Below, piece after piece: positions 38,302 to 46,274 of a DNA stretch of 64,000 nt (position 1 is the first letter of the stretch; each line of letters starts with the position of its first letter). The stretch is taken from NCBI GenBank assembly GCA_029780415.1, contig JAKOYN010000040.1, positions 5,580 to 69,579 of the forward strand. Reading direction: 5' to 3'. Both the position numbers and the translations under genes were made by a program. The notes beneath the pieces are model-generated. The model saw nothing but the letters and a program-made list of their open reading frames with translations, ran no database searches and had not been told where the DNA came from. This stretch comes from RXIX01 sp003989075. GTDB lineage: Bacteria; Pseudomonadota; Gammaproteobacteria; Competibacterales; Competibacteraceae.

Positions 38302-40464
38302 TCAGCCTTCAAACGTGGCGAAGTCGCGCTCGGTGTGCAGGTGGTGGCGAATGCGGAACACATGCGCCGGCATCCGGTGCGGATTCAGTTCGACATAGTT
38401 GCGCGGCCCATGCCACAGGTAATGCGCGCCGGTCAGCAGGTCATGCACCTGGAACGGCTGCTGCGGATCCACGCCCAGTGCTTCGAGATCAAGGTGAGTC
38501 CAGCCGGCCTGGGTGTAATGCGGATCCAGATTCACCACCACCAGAATGACGTTGGCGCGATCCGGGGTGACCTTGCTGTAGCACAGCATCTGCTCGTTAT
38601 CGACCTGATGCACCCGCATGCCCCAGTCGGACTGCAGGGCCGGATTGCGCTTGCGAATCCGGTTCACCAGGGCAATGAAGTCGCACAGGCTGTTAGGTCC
38701 GTCCAGTTCCTGGCGATCCCGGTAGCGCAGCTGATACTTCTCGGAATCCAGATACTCCTCGCTGCCGTGCTTGACCGCGACGTGTTCCATCAGTTCATAG
38801 GCCGGCCCATAGATCCCATAGCTGGCGGTCATGGTCGCCGCCATCACCAGCCGCGACATGAACATCGGCCGGCCGCCGAACTGCAGCGCCTCGGTGAGAA
38901 TATCCGGGGTATTCGGCCAGAAGTTGGGGCGGAAATACTCGCGGCCCGGGCCCTGGCACACTTCGGTCAGGTACTCGCCAAGCTCGGCGGCAGTATTGCG
39001 CCACGCATAGTAGGTATAGGACTGACTGTAGCCGAGCTTGGCCAGGCGATGCATGACCTTGGGCCGGGTGAAGGCTTCGGCAAGGAAGATCGCGTTCGGC
39101 GTGCTCTGCTTGATCTCGCCGATCAGCCATTCCCACATGGCGAAGGGCTTGGTATGCGGGTTGTCGACCCGGAAGATGCGTACGCCCTGCTGAATCCAGA
39201 ATTCAAAGATGCTCTTGATCTCGTCCCACAGCGCCCGCCAGTCGGCGGTTTCAAAGTTGAACGGATAGATGTCCTGATACTTCTTAGGTGGATTCTCGGC
39301 ATACTGCACCGTGCCATCCGGCCGCCAGCGGAACCAGTCGGGATGCTGCTCGACGTAAGGATGGTCGGGGGCGCATTGCAGGGCGATATCCATGGCGATG
39401 TCGATACCGTGCTCCTTCGCCTTGTGCACCAAGTGGCGGAAATCCTCCAGGGTGCCCAGTTCCGGCAGAATCGCCTTGTGGCCACCTTCCGCCGCGCCGA
39501 TCGCCCAGGGACTGCCCACATCATCGGCAGTGGGCGTCAGGGTGTTGTTCTTACCCTTGCGGTTGACCCGGCCAATCGGATGGATCGGCGGAAAGTACAG
39601 CACATCGAAGCCCATCGCGGCGATGCGCGGCAGCCAGGCTTCGCAATCCCGGAAGGTGCCATGCTGGCCGGGGACCGCACTGCAGGAACGCGGAAACATT
39701 TCGTACCAGCTGCTAAAGCGGGCGCGCTCGTCATCGACCACCACCGCCAGGATCCTGTCGTACTGCAGGGCCAGGCTGCGATCGGCATACAGTGTCATCA
39801 ACCGCGCCAGATCCTCATCCAGCCCCAGCCGGCGACGGTATTCGAGCTCCTTCTGCCCCACCAGTTCCTGGGCGCGCCGGGCCAGCCATTGCGCATCGCC
39901 GCCCGTAGCACGCTGGCTGGCCTGCTCAACCAGCTTCTCACCCACCCGCAGGGCAATGGCCACGTCCTCGGCCTGCACCCAGCGCCCGAGATCATGCCGC
40001 CAGGACTTGAAGGCATCCACCCAGGCGGTCACCGTGTATTCGTAGCGGCCCAGATCCAGCACCACAAACTCGCCCTGCCAGCGGTCATTGACCAGGGCGC
40101 GCATCGGCGTTTCCTGCCAGTCGCCCGCACCCGCCTTGCGATATTGCAGCACGCAGGACAGCGCGTCATGGCCATCGGTGAACACATCCGCCTCGACCGT
40201 CACCGTATCGCCGACCGTGCGCTTAATAGCGAAACGGCCACCATCGAGCTGCGGCGTCACCCCCTCGATGATCGCGCGCCTGCGGCCATCGGGACCGGCG
40301 ACAGGGACCGCGACCGGCTCCGGCTCGGGAACGACCGCGACCGGCTCCGGCATGGGCGTTGAAACTGCGGCGGGCGGGGACGATGATGCGGGTTGAGCGT
40401 GCTGCGTGACTGCTGCTACATCCGCGACTTTCTTTTTCTCATCCGCCACGAGCTTCTTTTTCAT
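38302..40464 (-). CDS. glgE: Alpha-1,4-glucan:maltose-1-phosphate maltosyltransferase GlgE
   Basis: A 720-residue GH13_3 enzyme that adds maltosyl units from maltose-1-phosphate to glucan chains. Signatures: FPPIHPIGRVNRKGKNNTL, ALQCAPDHPYVEQHPDWF, the nucleophile Asp in FRVDNPHTKPFAMWEW, the Glu in IFLAEAFTRPKVMH, and SQSYTYYAWRNT. ATG 40464 gives MKKKLVADEKKK; an unusual ~60-residue Lys- then Pro/Val-rich leader with a short repeat precedes the normal domain start (RRRAIIEGVTPQLDGG). It is the first gene of the glycogen operon; the ~228 bases to divergent dapD should hold both promoters. Confidence 0.96.
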   Translation of the reverse strand: MKKKLVADEKKKVADVAAVTQHAQPASSSPPAAVSTPMPEPVAVVPEPEPVAVPVAGPDGRRRAIIEGVTPQLDGGRFAIKRTVGDTVTVEADVFTDGHDALSCVLQYRKAGAGDWQETPMRALVNDRWQGEFVVLDLGRYEYTVTAWVDAFKSWRHDLGRWVQAEDVAIALRVGEKLVEQASQRATGGDAQWLARRAQELVGQKELEYRRRLGLDEDLARLMTLYADRSLALQYDRILAVVVDDERARFSSWYEMFPRSCSAVPGQHGTFRDCEAWLPRIAAMGFDVLYFPPIHPIGRVNRKGKNNTLTPTADDVGSPWAIGAAEGGHKAILPELGTLEDFRHLVHKAKEHGIDIAMDIALQCAPDHPYVEQHPDWFRWRPDGTVQYAENPPKKYQDIYPFNFETADWRALWDEIKSIFEFWIQQGVRIFRVDNPHTKPFAMWEWLIGEIKQSTPNAIFLAEAFTRPKVMHRLAKLGYSQSYTYYAWRNTAAELGEYLTEVCQGPGREYFRPNFWPNTPDILTEALQFGGRPMFMSRLVMAATMTASYGIYGPAYELMEHVAVKHGSEEYLDSEKYQLRYRDRQELDGPNSLCDFIALVNRIRKRNPALQSDWGMRVHQVDNEQMLCYSKVTPDRANVILVVVNLDPHYTQAGWTHLDLEALGVDPQQPFQVHDLLTGAHYLWHGPRNYVELNPHRMPAHVFRIRHHLHTERDFATFEG
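40306..40351. repeat. Short direct repeat in the GlgE leader
   Basis: A 19-base sequence, GACCGCGACCGGCTCCGGC, occurs at 40306-40324 and again at 40333-40351 (27-bp period). It encodes the repeated PEPVAV segments in the N-terminal extension of GlgE. Confidence 0.85.
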
Positions 40465-40692
40465 TTCGCCTATCCTCGTTGTGCTGATCTGATCCGCGAT
40501 GGGGCGCACGCCGGGCATGCCCCTTCGGCTGCCGTTTACACGCATTCAGTGGTAAAGTGACCGACCCGTTTCGCAGGTCGTCCGCGCGGCCAGCCCTGTT
40601 CTGTTTATCCCTGCTTATTATGACGGTTTTTCGCGGCTGTGCCTAAGTGACCGTCGGCCCGGCCGGCCGCCCGCACCGAGGATTTTGCACTC

Positions 40693-41511
40693 ATGACTGA
40701 TTTGCAACAGCTTATCGAAAATGCCTTTGAACGCCGCAGCGAGCTTGAGCCCGCCAGTGCCCCGGCTGAGGTGCGTGAGGCGGTGGAGGAAGCCCTGGGC
40801 CTGCTGGAACTGGGCCGGGTACGGGTCGCCGAATCGCGCAATGGTGCCTGGACGGTCAACCAGTGGCTGAAGAAAGCGGTACTGCTGAGCTTCCGCCTGA
40901 ATGAAAACACCATCATCCGCGACGGCTACACCAACTACTTCGACAAGGTGCCGCCCAAGTACGCCGAATATGGTGAAAACGATTTTCTCGCCGCCGGAGT
41001 GCGCGTGGTGCCACCGGCAGCGGCGCGGCGCGGCTCCTACATCGCGTCCGGTGTGGTGCTGATGCCCTCCTTCGTCAACATCGGCGCCTATGTCGATTCC
41101 GGCACCATGGTCGATACCTGGGCCACGGTCGGCTCCTGCGCGCAGATCGGTAGGAATGTGCATCTGTCCGGCGGCGTCGGCATCGGCGGCGTTCTGGAAC
41201 CGTTGCAGGCCAGCCCGACCATTATTGAGGATGACTGCTTCATCGGCGCCCGCTCCGAAGTGGTCGAAGGCGTGATCGTCGAGCGCGGCTCGGTGATTTC
41301 CATGGGCGTCTATATCGGCCAGAGCACCAAAATCTACAACCGGCTGACCGGCGAAGTCAGCTATGGCCGGGTGCCAGCCGGCTCAGTAGTGGTGCCCGGC
41401 GCCCTGCCCGCGCCCGATGGCAGCCACAGCCTATACTGCGCGGTGATCATCAAGCAGGTCGATGAGAAAACCCGCTCGCGGGTCGGCCTGAACGAACTGC
41501 TGCGCGACTGA
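40693..41511 (+). CDS. dapD: 2,3,4,5-tetrahydropyridine-2,6-dicarboxylate N-succinyltransferase DapD
   Basis: A 272-residue enzyme of the succinylase branch of lysine and diaminopimelate synthesis. N-terminal helical part (LQQLIENAFERRSELEPASA), the conserved NEDTIIRDG-type NENTIIRDGYTNYFDKVPPK, then a left-handed beta-helix: SYIASGVVLMPSFVNIGAYV, GTMVDTWATVGSCAQIGRNV, LSGGVGIGGVLEPLQASP and VISMGVYIGQSTKIYN. Length is standard. An Rpn-type gene follows after nine bases and dapE lies just beyond, so all three may form one transcript. Confidence 0.98.
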   Translation: MTDLQQLIENAFERRSELEPASAPAEVREAVEEALGLLELGRVRVAESRNGAWTVNQWLKKAVLLSFRLNENTIIRDGYTNYFDKVPPKYAEYGENDFLAAGVRVVPPAAARRGSYIASGVVLMPSFVNIGAYVDSGTMVDTWATVGSCAQIGRNVHLSGGVGIGGVLEPLQASPTIIEDDCFIGARSEVVEGVIVERGSVISMGVYIGQSTKIYNRLTGEVSYGRVPAGSVVVPGALPAPDGSHSLYCAVIIKQVDEKTRSRVGLNELLRD

Positions 41512-41520
41512 ACCACGCAC

Positions 41521-42498
41521 ATGCCCGTGCATCATCCGCACGATCATTTCGTGCGTGAATTCCTCAGTGAACCGGCGCACGCCCGCGCGTTCCTGCGCGC
41601 CGTGCTGCCGGCGCCGCTGATCGAGGCCCTGGATTGGAGCGGCCTGCGCAGCGAAGCGGCGACCTTCATCGACGAAAACCTGCGGCAACAGTCATCCGAC
41701 CTGCTGTTTTCCGTGCCCGGCCTGACCGGCGAACCGCAGCAGATCTACCTGCTGTTCGAGCATAAATCGGCTCTGGATCCGCGTCTGGCGCAGCAACTGC
41801 TCGGCTATCTGGCACGCATCTACGCCGCACAAAGCCAGCCGGCGCCGGTGGTCAGTCTGGTGTTCTACCACGGTGACGCGCCACACCCGGCCGGGCGGCG
41901 TTTTCTCGATGAACTCTCCCTGCCACCGCACAGCCAGACGCTTTATCAGCCGTACATTCCGGATTTTGGCTATGTGCTGTTCGATCTGGCGCGCGCTACG
42001 CCCCATCTTTGGCAATCGCTGGCACTGCGGCTGTTCCTGGCCGCCCTGGACAGTGCACGCGATCCCGATCCCGCGCGCCTGGCGGGCGTGCTACGGTTGG
42101 CTGATCAACTGCTGCGGGAATCCAGCAGCACCCGGATTGTCCATGCCGTACTGGTCTATCTGTTCCAGGTGACGGATTTGCAACCGGCGCAATGGCAGGC
42201 CTTGCTCAATCCACCTTTTTCACCCGATCTGGAGGCCACGATGATTTCCACCGCCCAGCAGCTGTTTGAACAAGGCAAGCTCGAAGGCCGTGTCGAAGGC
42301 CGTGTCGAAGGCCGTGTCGAAGGCCGGACTGAGGGTGAAACGCTGTTCCTGGAACGCCTGCTCCAGGCCAGGTTTGGCCCACTTTCGACCGCTGATCGAC
42401 AACGGATCATGATGGCAAGCCCGGAAACCCGGCTATCCTGGGGTGAACGGGTCCTGACCGCCGCCACGCTGGCCGACGTATTCGCCGAGACCCATTAG
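41521..42498 (+). CDS. Rpn family recombination-promoting nuclease (PD-(D/E)xK, YhgA-like)
   Basis: A 325-residue protein with the Rpn/YhgA pattern: HDHFVREFLSEPAHARAFLR at the N-terminus, RQQSSDLLFSV (catalytic Asp) and YLLFEHKSALDPRLAQQLLG (ExK), then a helical region. Such proteins, formerly called putative transposases, are DNA nucleases that stimulate recA-independent recombination. The C-terminal part has an in-frame 12-bp repeat (EGRV units), which resembles the EGxxEGxxEG tail seen in many family members. It lies nine bases after dapD with no obvious ribosome site, so it may depend on dapD translation. Likely a later insertion into a dapD-dapE unit. Confidence 0.9.
   Translation: MPVHHPHDHFVREFLSEPAHARAFLRAVLPAPLIEALDWSGLRSEAATFIDENLRQQSSDLLFSVPGLTGEPQQIYLLFEHKSALDPRLAQQLLGYLARIYAAQSQPAPVVSLVFYHGDAPHPAGRRFLDELSLPPHSQTLYQPYIPDFGYVLFDLARATPHLWQSLALRLFLAALDSARDPDPARLAGVLRLADQLLRESSSTRIVHAVLVYLFQVTDLQPAQWQALLNPPFSPDLEATMISTAQQLFEQGKLEGRVEGRVEGRVEGRTEGETLFLERLLQARFGPLSTADRQRIMMASPETRLSWGERVLTAATLADVFAETH
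42283..42326. repeat. 12-bp in-frame tandem repeat (three perfect copies plus partial)
   Basis: GAAGGCCGTGTC repeats at 42283, 42295 and 42307, followed by a partial fourth copy. It codes for EGRV units in the tail of the Rpn-type nuclease. Confidence 0.95.
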
Positions 42499-42613
42499 GA
42501 AAATTCCCAATCCCTATCGTCCGCCCCGCACGGGTCGCGAGGTGACACTGCCCTGCTTCGCGCCCAGCCCGGGTGCGTCCCTTCTTCCTGTTCCTGCTGA
42601 AAAATGGATCGCA

Positions 42614-43771
42614 ATGTCCACCACACTGGCTCTTGCTCTCGACCTGATCCGCCGGCCTTCGATCACCCCGGAGGATGCCGGTTGCCAGGATGTCTTGAGC
42701 GCCCGGCTGGCAGCGCTCGGCTTCCGCCTGGAGCGGCTGCGCTTCGGCACGGTTGACAATCTATGGGCGCGACTGGGCGATAGCACGCCCGTGCTGGCCT
42801 TTGCCGGACACACCGACGTGGTACCGCCCGGCCCGCTGGAACAGTGGCAATCGCCACCGTTCGCCCCGGAACTGCGCGATGGCCTTCTGTTCGGGCGCGG
42901 CGCGGCGGATATGAAAGGCAGCCTGGCGGCAATGATCACGGCCTGCGAACGCTTTCTGGCTGCGCATCCCCGACCGCGCGGCTCCCTCGCCTTTCTGATC
43001 ACCAGTGACGAGGAAGGCGCAGCGGTCGATGGCACGGTCCGGGTCGTCGAGCATCTGCAGGCACGCGGCGAAAGGATCGACTGGTGCCTGGTCGGCGAGC
43101 CCTCCAGCAGCGCCCGCATCGGCGACGTGATCAAGAATGGCCGGCGCGGCTCGCTCAACGGCCGGCTGCTGCTGCGCGGCGTTCAGGGCCATGTCGCCTA
43201 TCCGCACCTGGCCCAGAACCCGATCCACGCCATCGGCGCGCTGCTGAGCGCCCTAACCGATGAGGTGTGGGATCAGGGCCACGATTTTTTCCCGCCGACT
43301 TCGTTCCAGATCTCCAACCTGCGCTCTGGCACCGGCGCGGTCAATGTAGTACCCGGTGAACTGGAGATGCTGTTCAACTTCCGCTTCTCGCCGGCGGTCA
43401 CGGTCGCGGCACTGCAGGAACGCACCCGCCTGCTGGTCGAAACCGCCCTGCTCAACGAGGAAATCAAAACCGGCCAGGTATTCCAGTACGACCTGGACTG
43501 GACCCTGTCGGGATTACCGTTCTTCACCGCGCCGGGCACCCTGGTCGCCGCGGCCCAGGCCGCGATCCGCGCCGAAACCGGACAGGACGCAGAACTATCC
43601 ACCAGCGGCGGCACCTCCGATGGCCGTTTCATTGCCCCGACCGGCGCCCAGGTCATTGAACTGGGGCCGCTCAACGCCACCATTCACAAGGCCAATGAAC
43701 AGATTGCCGTCGCCGACCTGGATACGCTCAGCCGCATCTACGAGACGCTGCTCGTTCACCTGCTGGCGTGA
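42614..43771 (+). CDS. dapE: Succinyl-diaminopimelate desuccinylase DapE
   Basis: A 385-residue dinuclear zinc peptidase of the M20 family that removes succinate from N-succinyl-diaminopimelate. Metal and catalytic residues are visible: FAGHTDVVPPG (His, Asp), GRGAADMKGSLAAM (bridging Asp), ITSDEEGAAVDGT (general base Glu and ligand), and ELGPLNATIHKANEQI (final His). TSGGTSDGRFI binds the substrate. ATG 42614 matches the normal N-terminus STTLALALDLIRRPSITPED; the frame is open upstream to 42542 without meaning. Confidence 0.97.
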   Translation: MSTTLALALDLIRRPSITPEDAGCQDVLSARLAALGFRLERLRFGTVDNLWARLGDSTPVLAFAGHTDVVPPGPLEQWQSPPFAPELRDGLLFGRGAADMKGSLAAMITACERFLAAHPRPRGSLAFLITSDEEGAAVDGTVRVVEHLQARGERIDWCLVGEPSSSARIGDVIKNGRRGSLNGRLLLRGVQGHVAYPHLAQNPIHAIGALLSALTDEVWDQGHDFFPPTSFQISNLRSGTGAVNVVPGELEMLFNFRFSPAVTVAALQERTRLLVETALLNEEIKTGQVFQYDLDWTLSGLPFFTAPGTLVAAAQAAIRAETGQDAELSTSGGTSDGRFIAPTGAQVIELGPLNATIHKANEQIAVADLDTLSRIYETLLVHLLA

Positions 43772-43919
43772 TGCCTCTTGAAGACGCCATCCCTGAAGTG
43801 TCGCTGGAATCGTTAAAATCCCGACAATCGGCATGCCTCATGCATCCTGGGTTTACGCAACCTGAGGTCACCCTGATTCCTGGCCGGAATGGCCGGTGAT
43901 GCGTGGATAACAGTCTGCT

Positions 43920-43954
43920 CCCCTGTCCCGCCTTCGCAAACGGCAGGGGATTTT
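43920..43954 (+). terminator. Hairpin between dapE and the phosphofructokinase gene
   Basis: CCCCTG-TC-CCG pairs with CGG-CAGGGG across a 10-base loop, followed by ATTTTC. It is 150 bases after the dapE stop and 38 before the next start, so it may be a terminator or a leader structure of the following gene. Confidence 0.4.
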
Positions 43955-43991
43955 CAAGCGCCTTCAACTTCCTGTAAGCAGGACACTTTCC

Positions 43992-46220
43992 ATGTCTGAG
44001 ACTGACACGCTTCCCCTCCAGATCGGCGTCCTCACCAGTGGTGGCGATGCCCAGGGCATGAACGCCGCAGTGCGCGCCGTGGTGCGTGCTGCCCTGCACG
44101 CGGGCGCCACCGTCCACGCCATCTACGAAGGCTATCAGGGCATGGTGGATGGCGGCGACCGCATCCGCCCGCTGTCCTGGGACGATGTCGGCAGCATCCT
44201 GCACCGGGGCGGCACGATGATCGGTACCGCGCGCTGTCTGGCCTTTCGCGAGCGCACGGGCCGGTTGCGCGCCACCCTCAACCTGCTACAGCGCGGCATC
44301 GACCGCCTGGTGGTGATCGGCGGTGATGGCAGCCTGACCGGCGCCGACACCTTCCGCCGCGAATGGCCGGACCTGGTCGCGGAACTGCTGCAACAAGGCG
44401 CGATTGATGCCGATACTGCGGCACGCCATCCGGCGCTGATGATTGCCGGGCTGGTTGGCTCCATCGACAACGACATGGTCGGCACCGACATGACCATCGG
44501 CGCCGATTCCGCCCTGCACCGTATCACCGAGGCCATCGACGCCCTCACCAGTACTGCTGCCAGTCACCAGCGCAGCTTCGTGGTTGAGGTGATGGGCCGC
44601 CACTGCGGCTACCTGGCCCTGATGAGCGCCATCGCCGGCGGCGCCGACTATGTGCTGATTCCGGAGAACCCGCCGCCCGAAGGCTGGGAAGCACAGATGT
44701 GTGAACTGCTGCGCAACGGCCGCGCCGCCGGTCGCCGCGACAGTATCGTCGTGGTCGCCGAGGGCGCGATCGACCGTCAGGGCCAGCCGATCAGCGCCGA
44801 CTATGTGCGTCAGGTGCTGGAAAGCCGGCTCGGCGAGGATACCCGCGTCACCATCCTCGGCCATGTGCAGCGCGGCGGCACACCCAGCGCCTTCGACCGC
44901 TGGATGAGCACCCTGCTCGGCCATGCTGCAGTGCAGGAGCTGCTCACAGCCACACCCGAGAGCGAACCACAACTGATCGGCATGCGCTATAACCGCGTCT
45001 GCCGCATCCCGCTGATGCCCTGCGTTCAGCAGACCCGCGCCGTCGCCGAGGTGATTACCCGCCGCGATTATGCCCAGGCGATGGCACTGCGCGGCGGCAG
45101 CTTCACCGAGATGTTCCAGATTTTCCAGGCGATGGCCGAGGCGCTGCCGAGCGTGGCGCCACCGGCCCAGCCGCAGCGGATCGCAGTGCTGCACGGCGGC
45201 GGACTGGCTCCGGGCATGAATACCGCTGCGCGCGCCGCAGTGCGTCTGGGCCTGGACCGTGGTCATACCCTGCTCGGCGTGCATGGCGGTTTTGAAGGGC
45301 TGCTCAATGGCCGGATCAGCACGCTCAGTTGGGGCGATGTCGAAGGCTGGACCGCGACGGGCGGCGCCGAACTGGGCACCACCCGCCAGGTGCCGAGCGT
45401 CGAGCAGCTTTATTCAGTGGCGCGCGCTTTGGAAACGCACCACGTCAACGGCCTGCTGGTGATCGGCGGCTGGATGGCCTATGAAGCGGCCTATCGGCTG
45501 TACAGCGAGCGTGACCGTTACCCGGCGTTCAAGATCCCGATCATCTGCCTGCCGGCGACCATTGATAACAACCTGCCCGGCTCGGATCTGAGCATCGGCG
45601 CCGATACCGCGCTCAACGATATCGTCGCTGCGCTTGATCGCATCAAGCAGTCGGCGATGGCGGCGCGGCGCTGCTTCGTAGTGGAAACCATGGGCCGCCA
45701 TTGTGGCTATCTGGCGCTGATGAGCGGCCTGGCCGGCGGCGCTGAGCGCATTTACCTGCCCGAGGAAGGCATCACTCTCAAGGGTCTGCAGGCCGATGTC
45801 GAGCATATGATCGCCAGCTTCCGTGAGGGCCGGCGCCTGTATCTGACCATCCGCGGCGAGTACGCCAACGACCATTACACCACCGATTTTCTGTGCCGGC
45901 TGTTCGAGGAGGAAGGCGGCGATCTGTTCGATGTGCGTCAGGCGGTGCTCGGCCATATTCAGCAGGGCGGCAATCCCTCGCCCTTCGATCGGGTGCTGGC
46001 AACCCGGCTGGCGGCACACTGCATTGATTTCCTGACCGGCGAACTGGAGCGCGGCACGGCAGCCGGAGCCTTCATCGGCCTGGCCGAGGGCAAGGTCACC
46101 ACTTTCCCGCTCAAGCAGATGCCCGACATGACCGATACCCGCTGCCGGCGGCCACTGCATCAATGGTGGCTGGATCTGCGCGCGGTCATGGCAGCGATGG
46201 CGCGGCCACGTCAACACTAG
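43992..46220 (+). CDS. pfkA: Tandem-fused ATP-type 6-phosphofructokinase with degenerate second half
   Basis: A 742-residue protein made of two PFK domains. The N-terminal half (1-~390) has LTSGGDAQGMNAAVR, GGDGS near 110 (Gly as in ATP-using enzymes), GSIDNDMVGTDMTIG with the catalytic Asp near 159, VEVMGRHCGYLALMSA and LGHVQRGGTPSAFDR. The C-terminal half (~395-742) repeats the order, but GGDGS is replaced by GGWMA (~492) and the TIDND motif by TIDNN (~523), while ETMGRHCGYLALMSG and LGHIQQGGNPSPFDR remain. Animal and fungal PFKs have the same arrangement, with a regulatory C-half. Bacterial PfkA is ~320 residues. Expected role: fructose-6-phosphate phosphorylation with a built-in allosteric half (inference). 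Confidence 0.93.
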   Translation: MSETDTLPLQIGVLTSGGDAQGMNAAVRAVVRAALHAGATVHAIYEGYQGMVDGGDRIRPLSWDDVGSILHRGGTMIGTARCLAFRERTGRLRATLNLLQRGIDRLVVIGGDGSLTGADTFRREWPDLVAELLQQGAIDADTAARHPALMIAGLVGSIDNDMVGTDMTIGADSALHRITEAIDALTSTAASHQRSFVVEVMGRHCGYLALMSAIAGGADYVLIPENPPPEGWEAQMCELLRNGRAAGRRDSIVVVAEGAIDRQGQPISADYVRQVLESRLGEDTRVTILGHVQRGGTPSAFDRWMSTLLGHAAVQELLTATPESEPQLIGMRYNRVCRIPLMPCVQQTRAVAEVITRRDYAQAMALRGGSFTEMFQIFQAMAEALPSVAPPAQPQRIAVLHGGGLAPGMNTAARAAVRLGLDRGHTLLGVHGGFEGLLNGRISTLSWGDVEGWTATGGAELGTTRQVPSVEQLYSVARALETHHVNGLLVIGGWMAYEAAYRLYSERDRYPAFKIPIICLPATIDNNLPGSDLSIGADTALNDIVAALDRIKQSAMAARRCFVVETMGRHCGYLALMSGLAGGAERIYLPEEGITLKGLQADVEHMIASFREGRRLYLTIRGEYANDHYTTDFLCRLFEEEGGDLFDVRQAVLGHIQQGGNPSPFDRVLATRLAAHCIDFLTGELERGTAAGAFIGLAEGKVTTFPLKQMPDMTDTRCRRPLHQWWLDLRAVMAAMARPRQH

Positions 46221-46234
46221 GCACGCGGCGAAAG

Positions 46235-46265
46235 GCGCACCCCAGGCTTTTCGTCGAGGGTGCGC
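46235..46265. terminator. Possible bidirectional terminator between pfk and histidine kinase genes
   Basis: GCGCACCC (46235-46242) and GGGTGCGC (46258-46265) form an 8-bp stem over a 15-base loop between two convergent stop codons. No clear T-run follows. Confidence 0.45.
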
Positions 46266-46274
46266 ACACGCTGC

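Noticed and set aside
38335..40362. 675-residue plus-strand open frame
   Set aside because: Very long but fully antisense to glgE and without any motif. Long reverse frames are expected in GC-rich genes.
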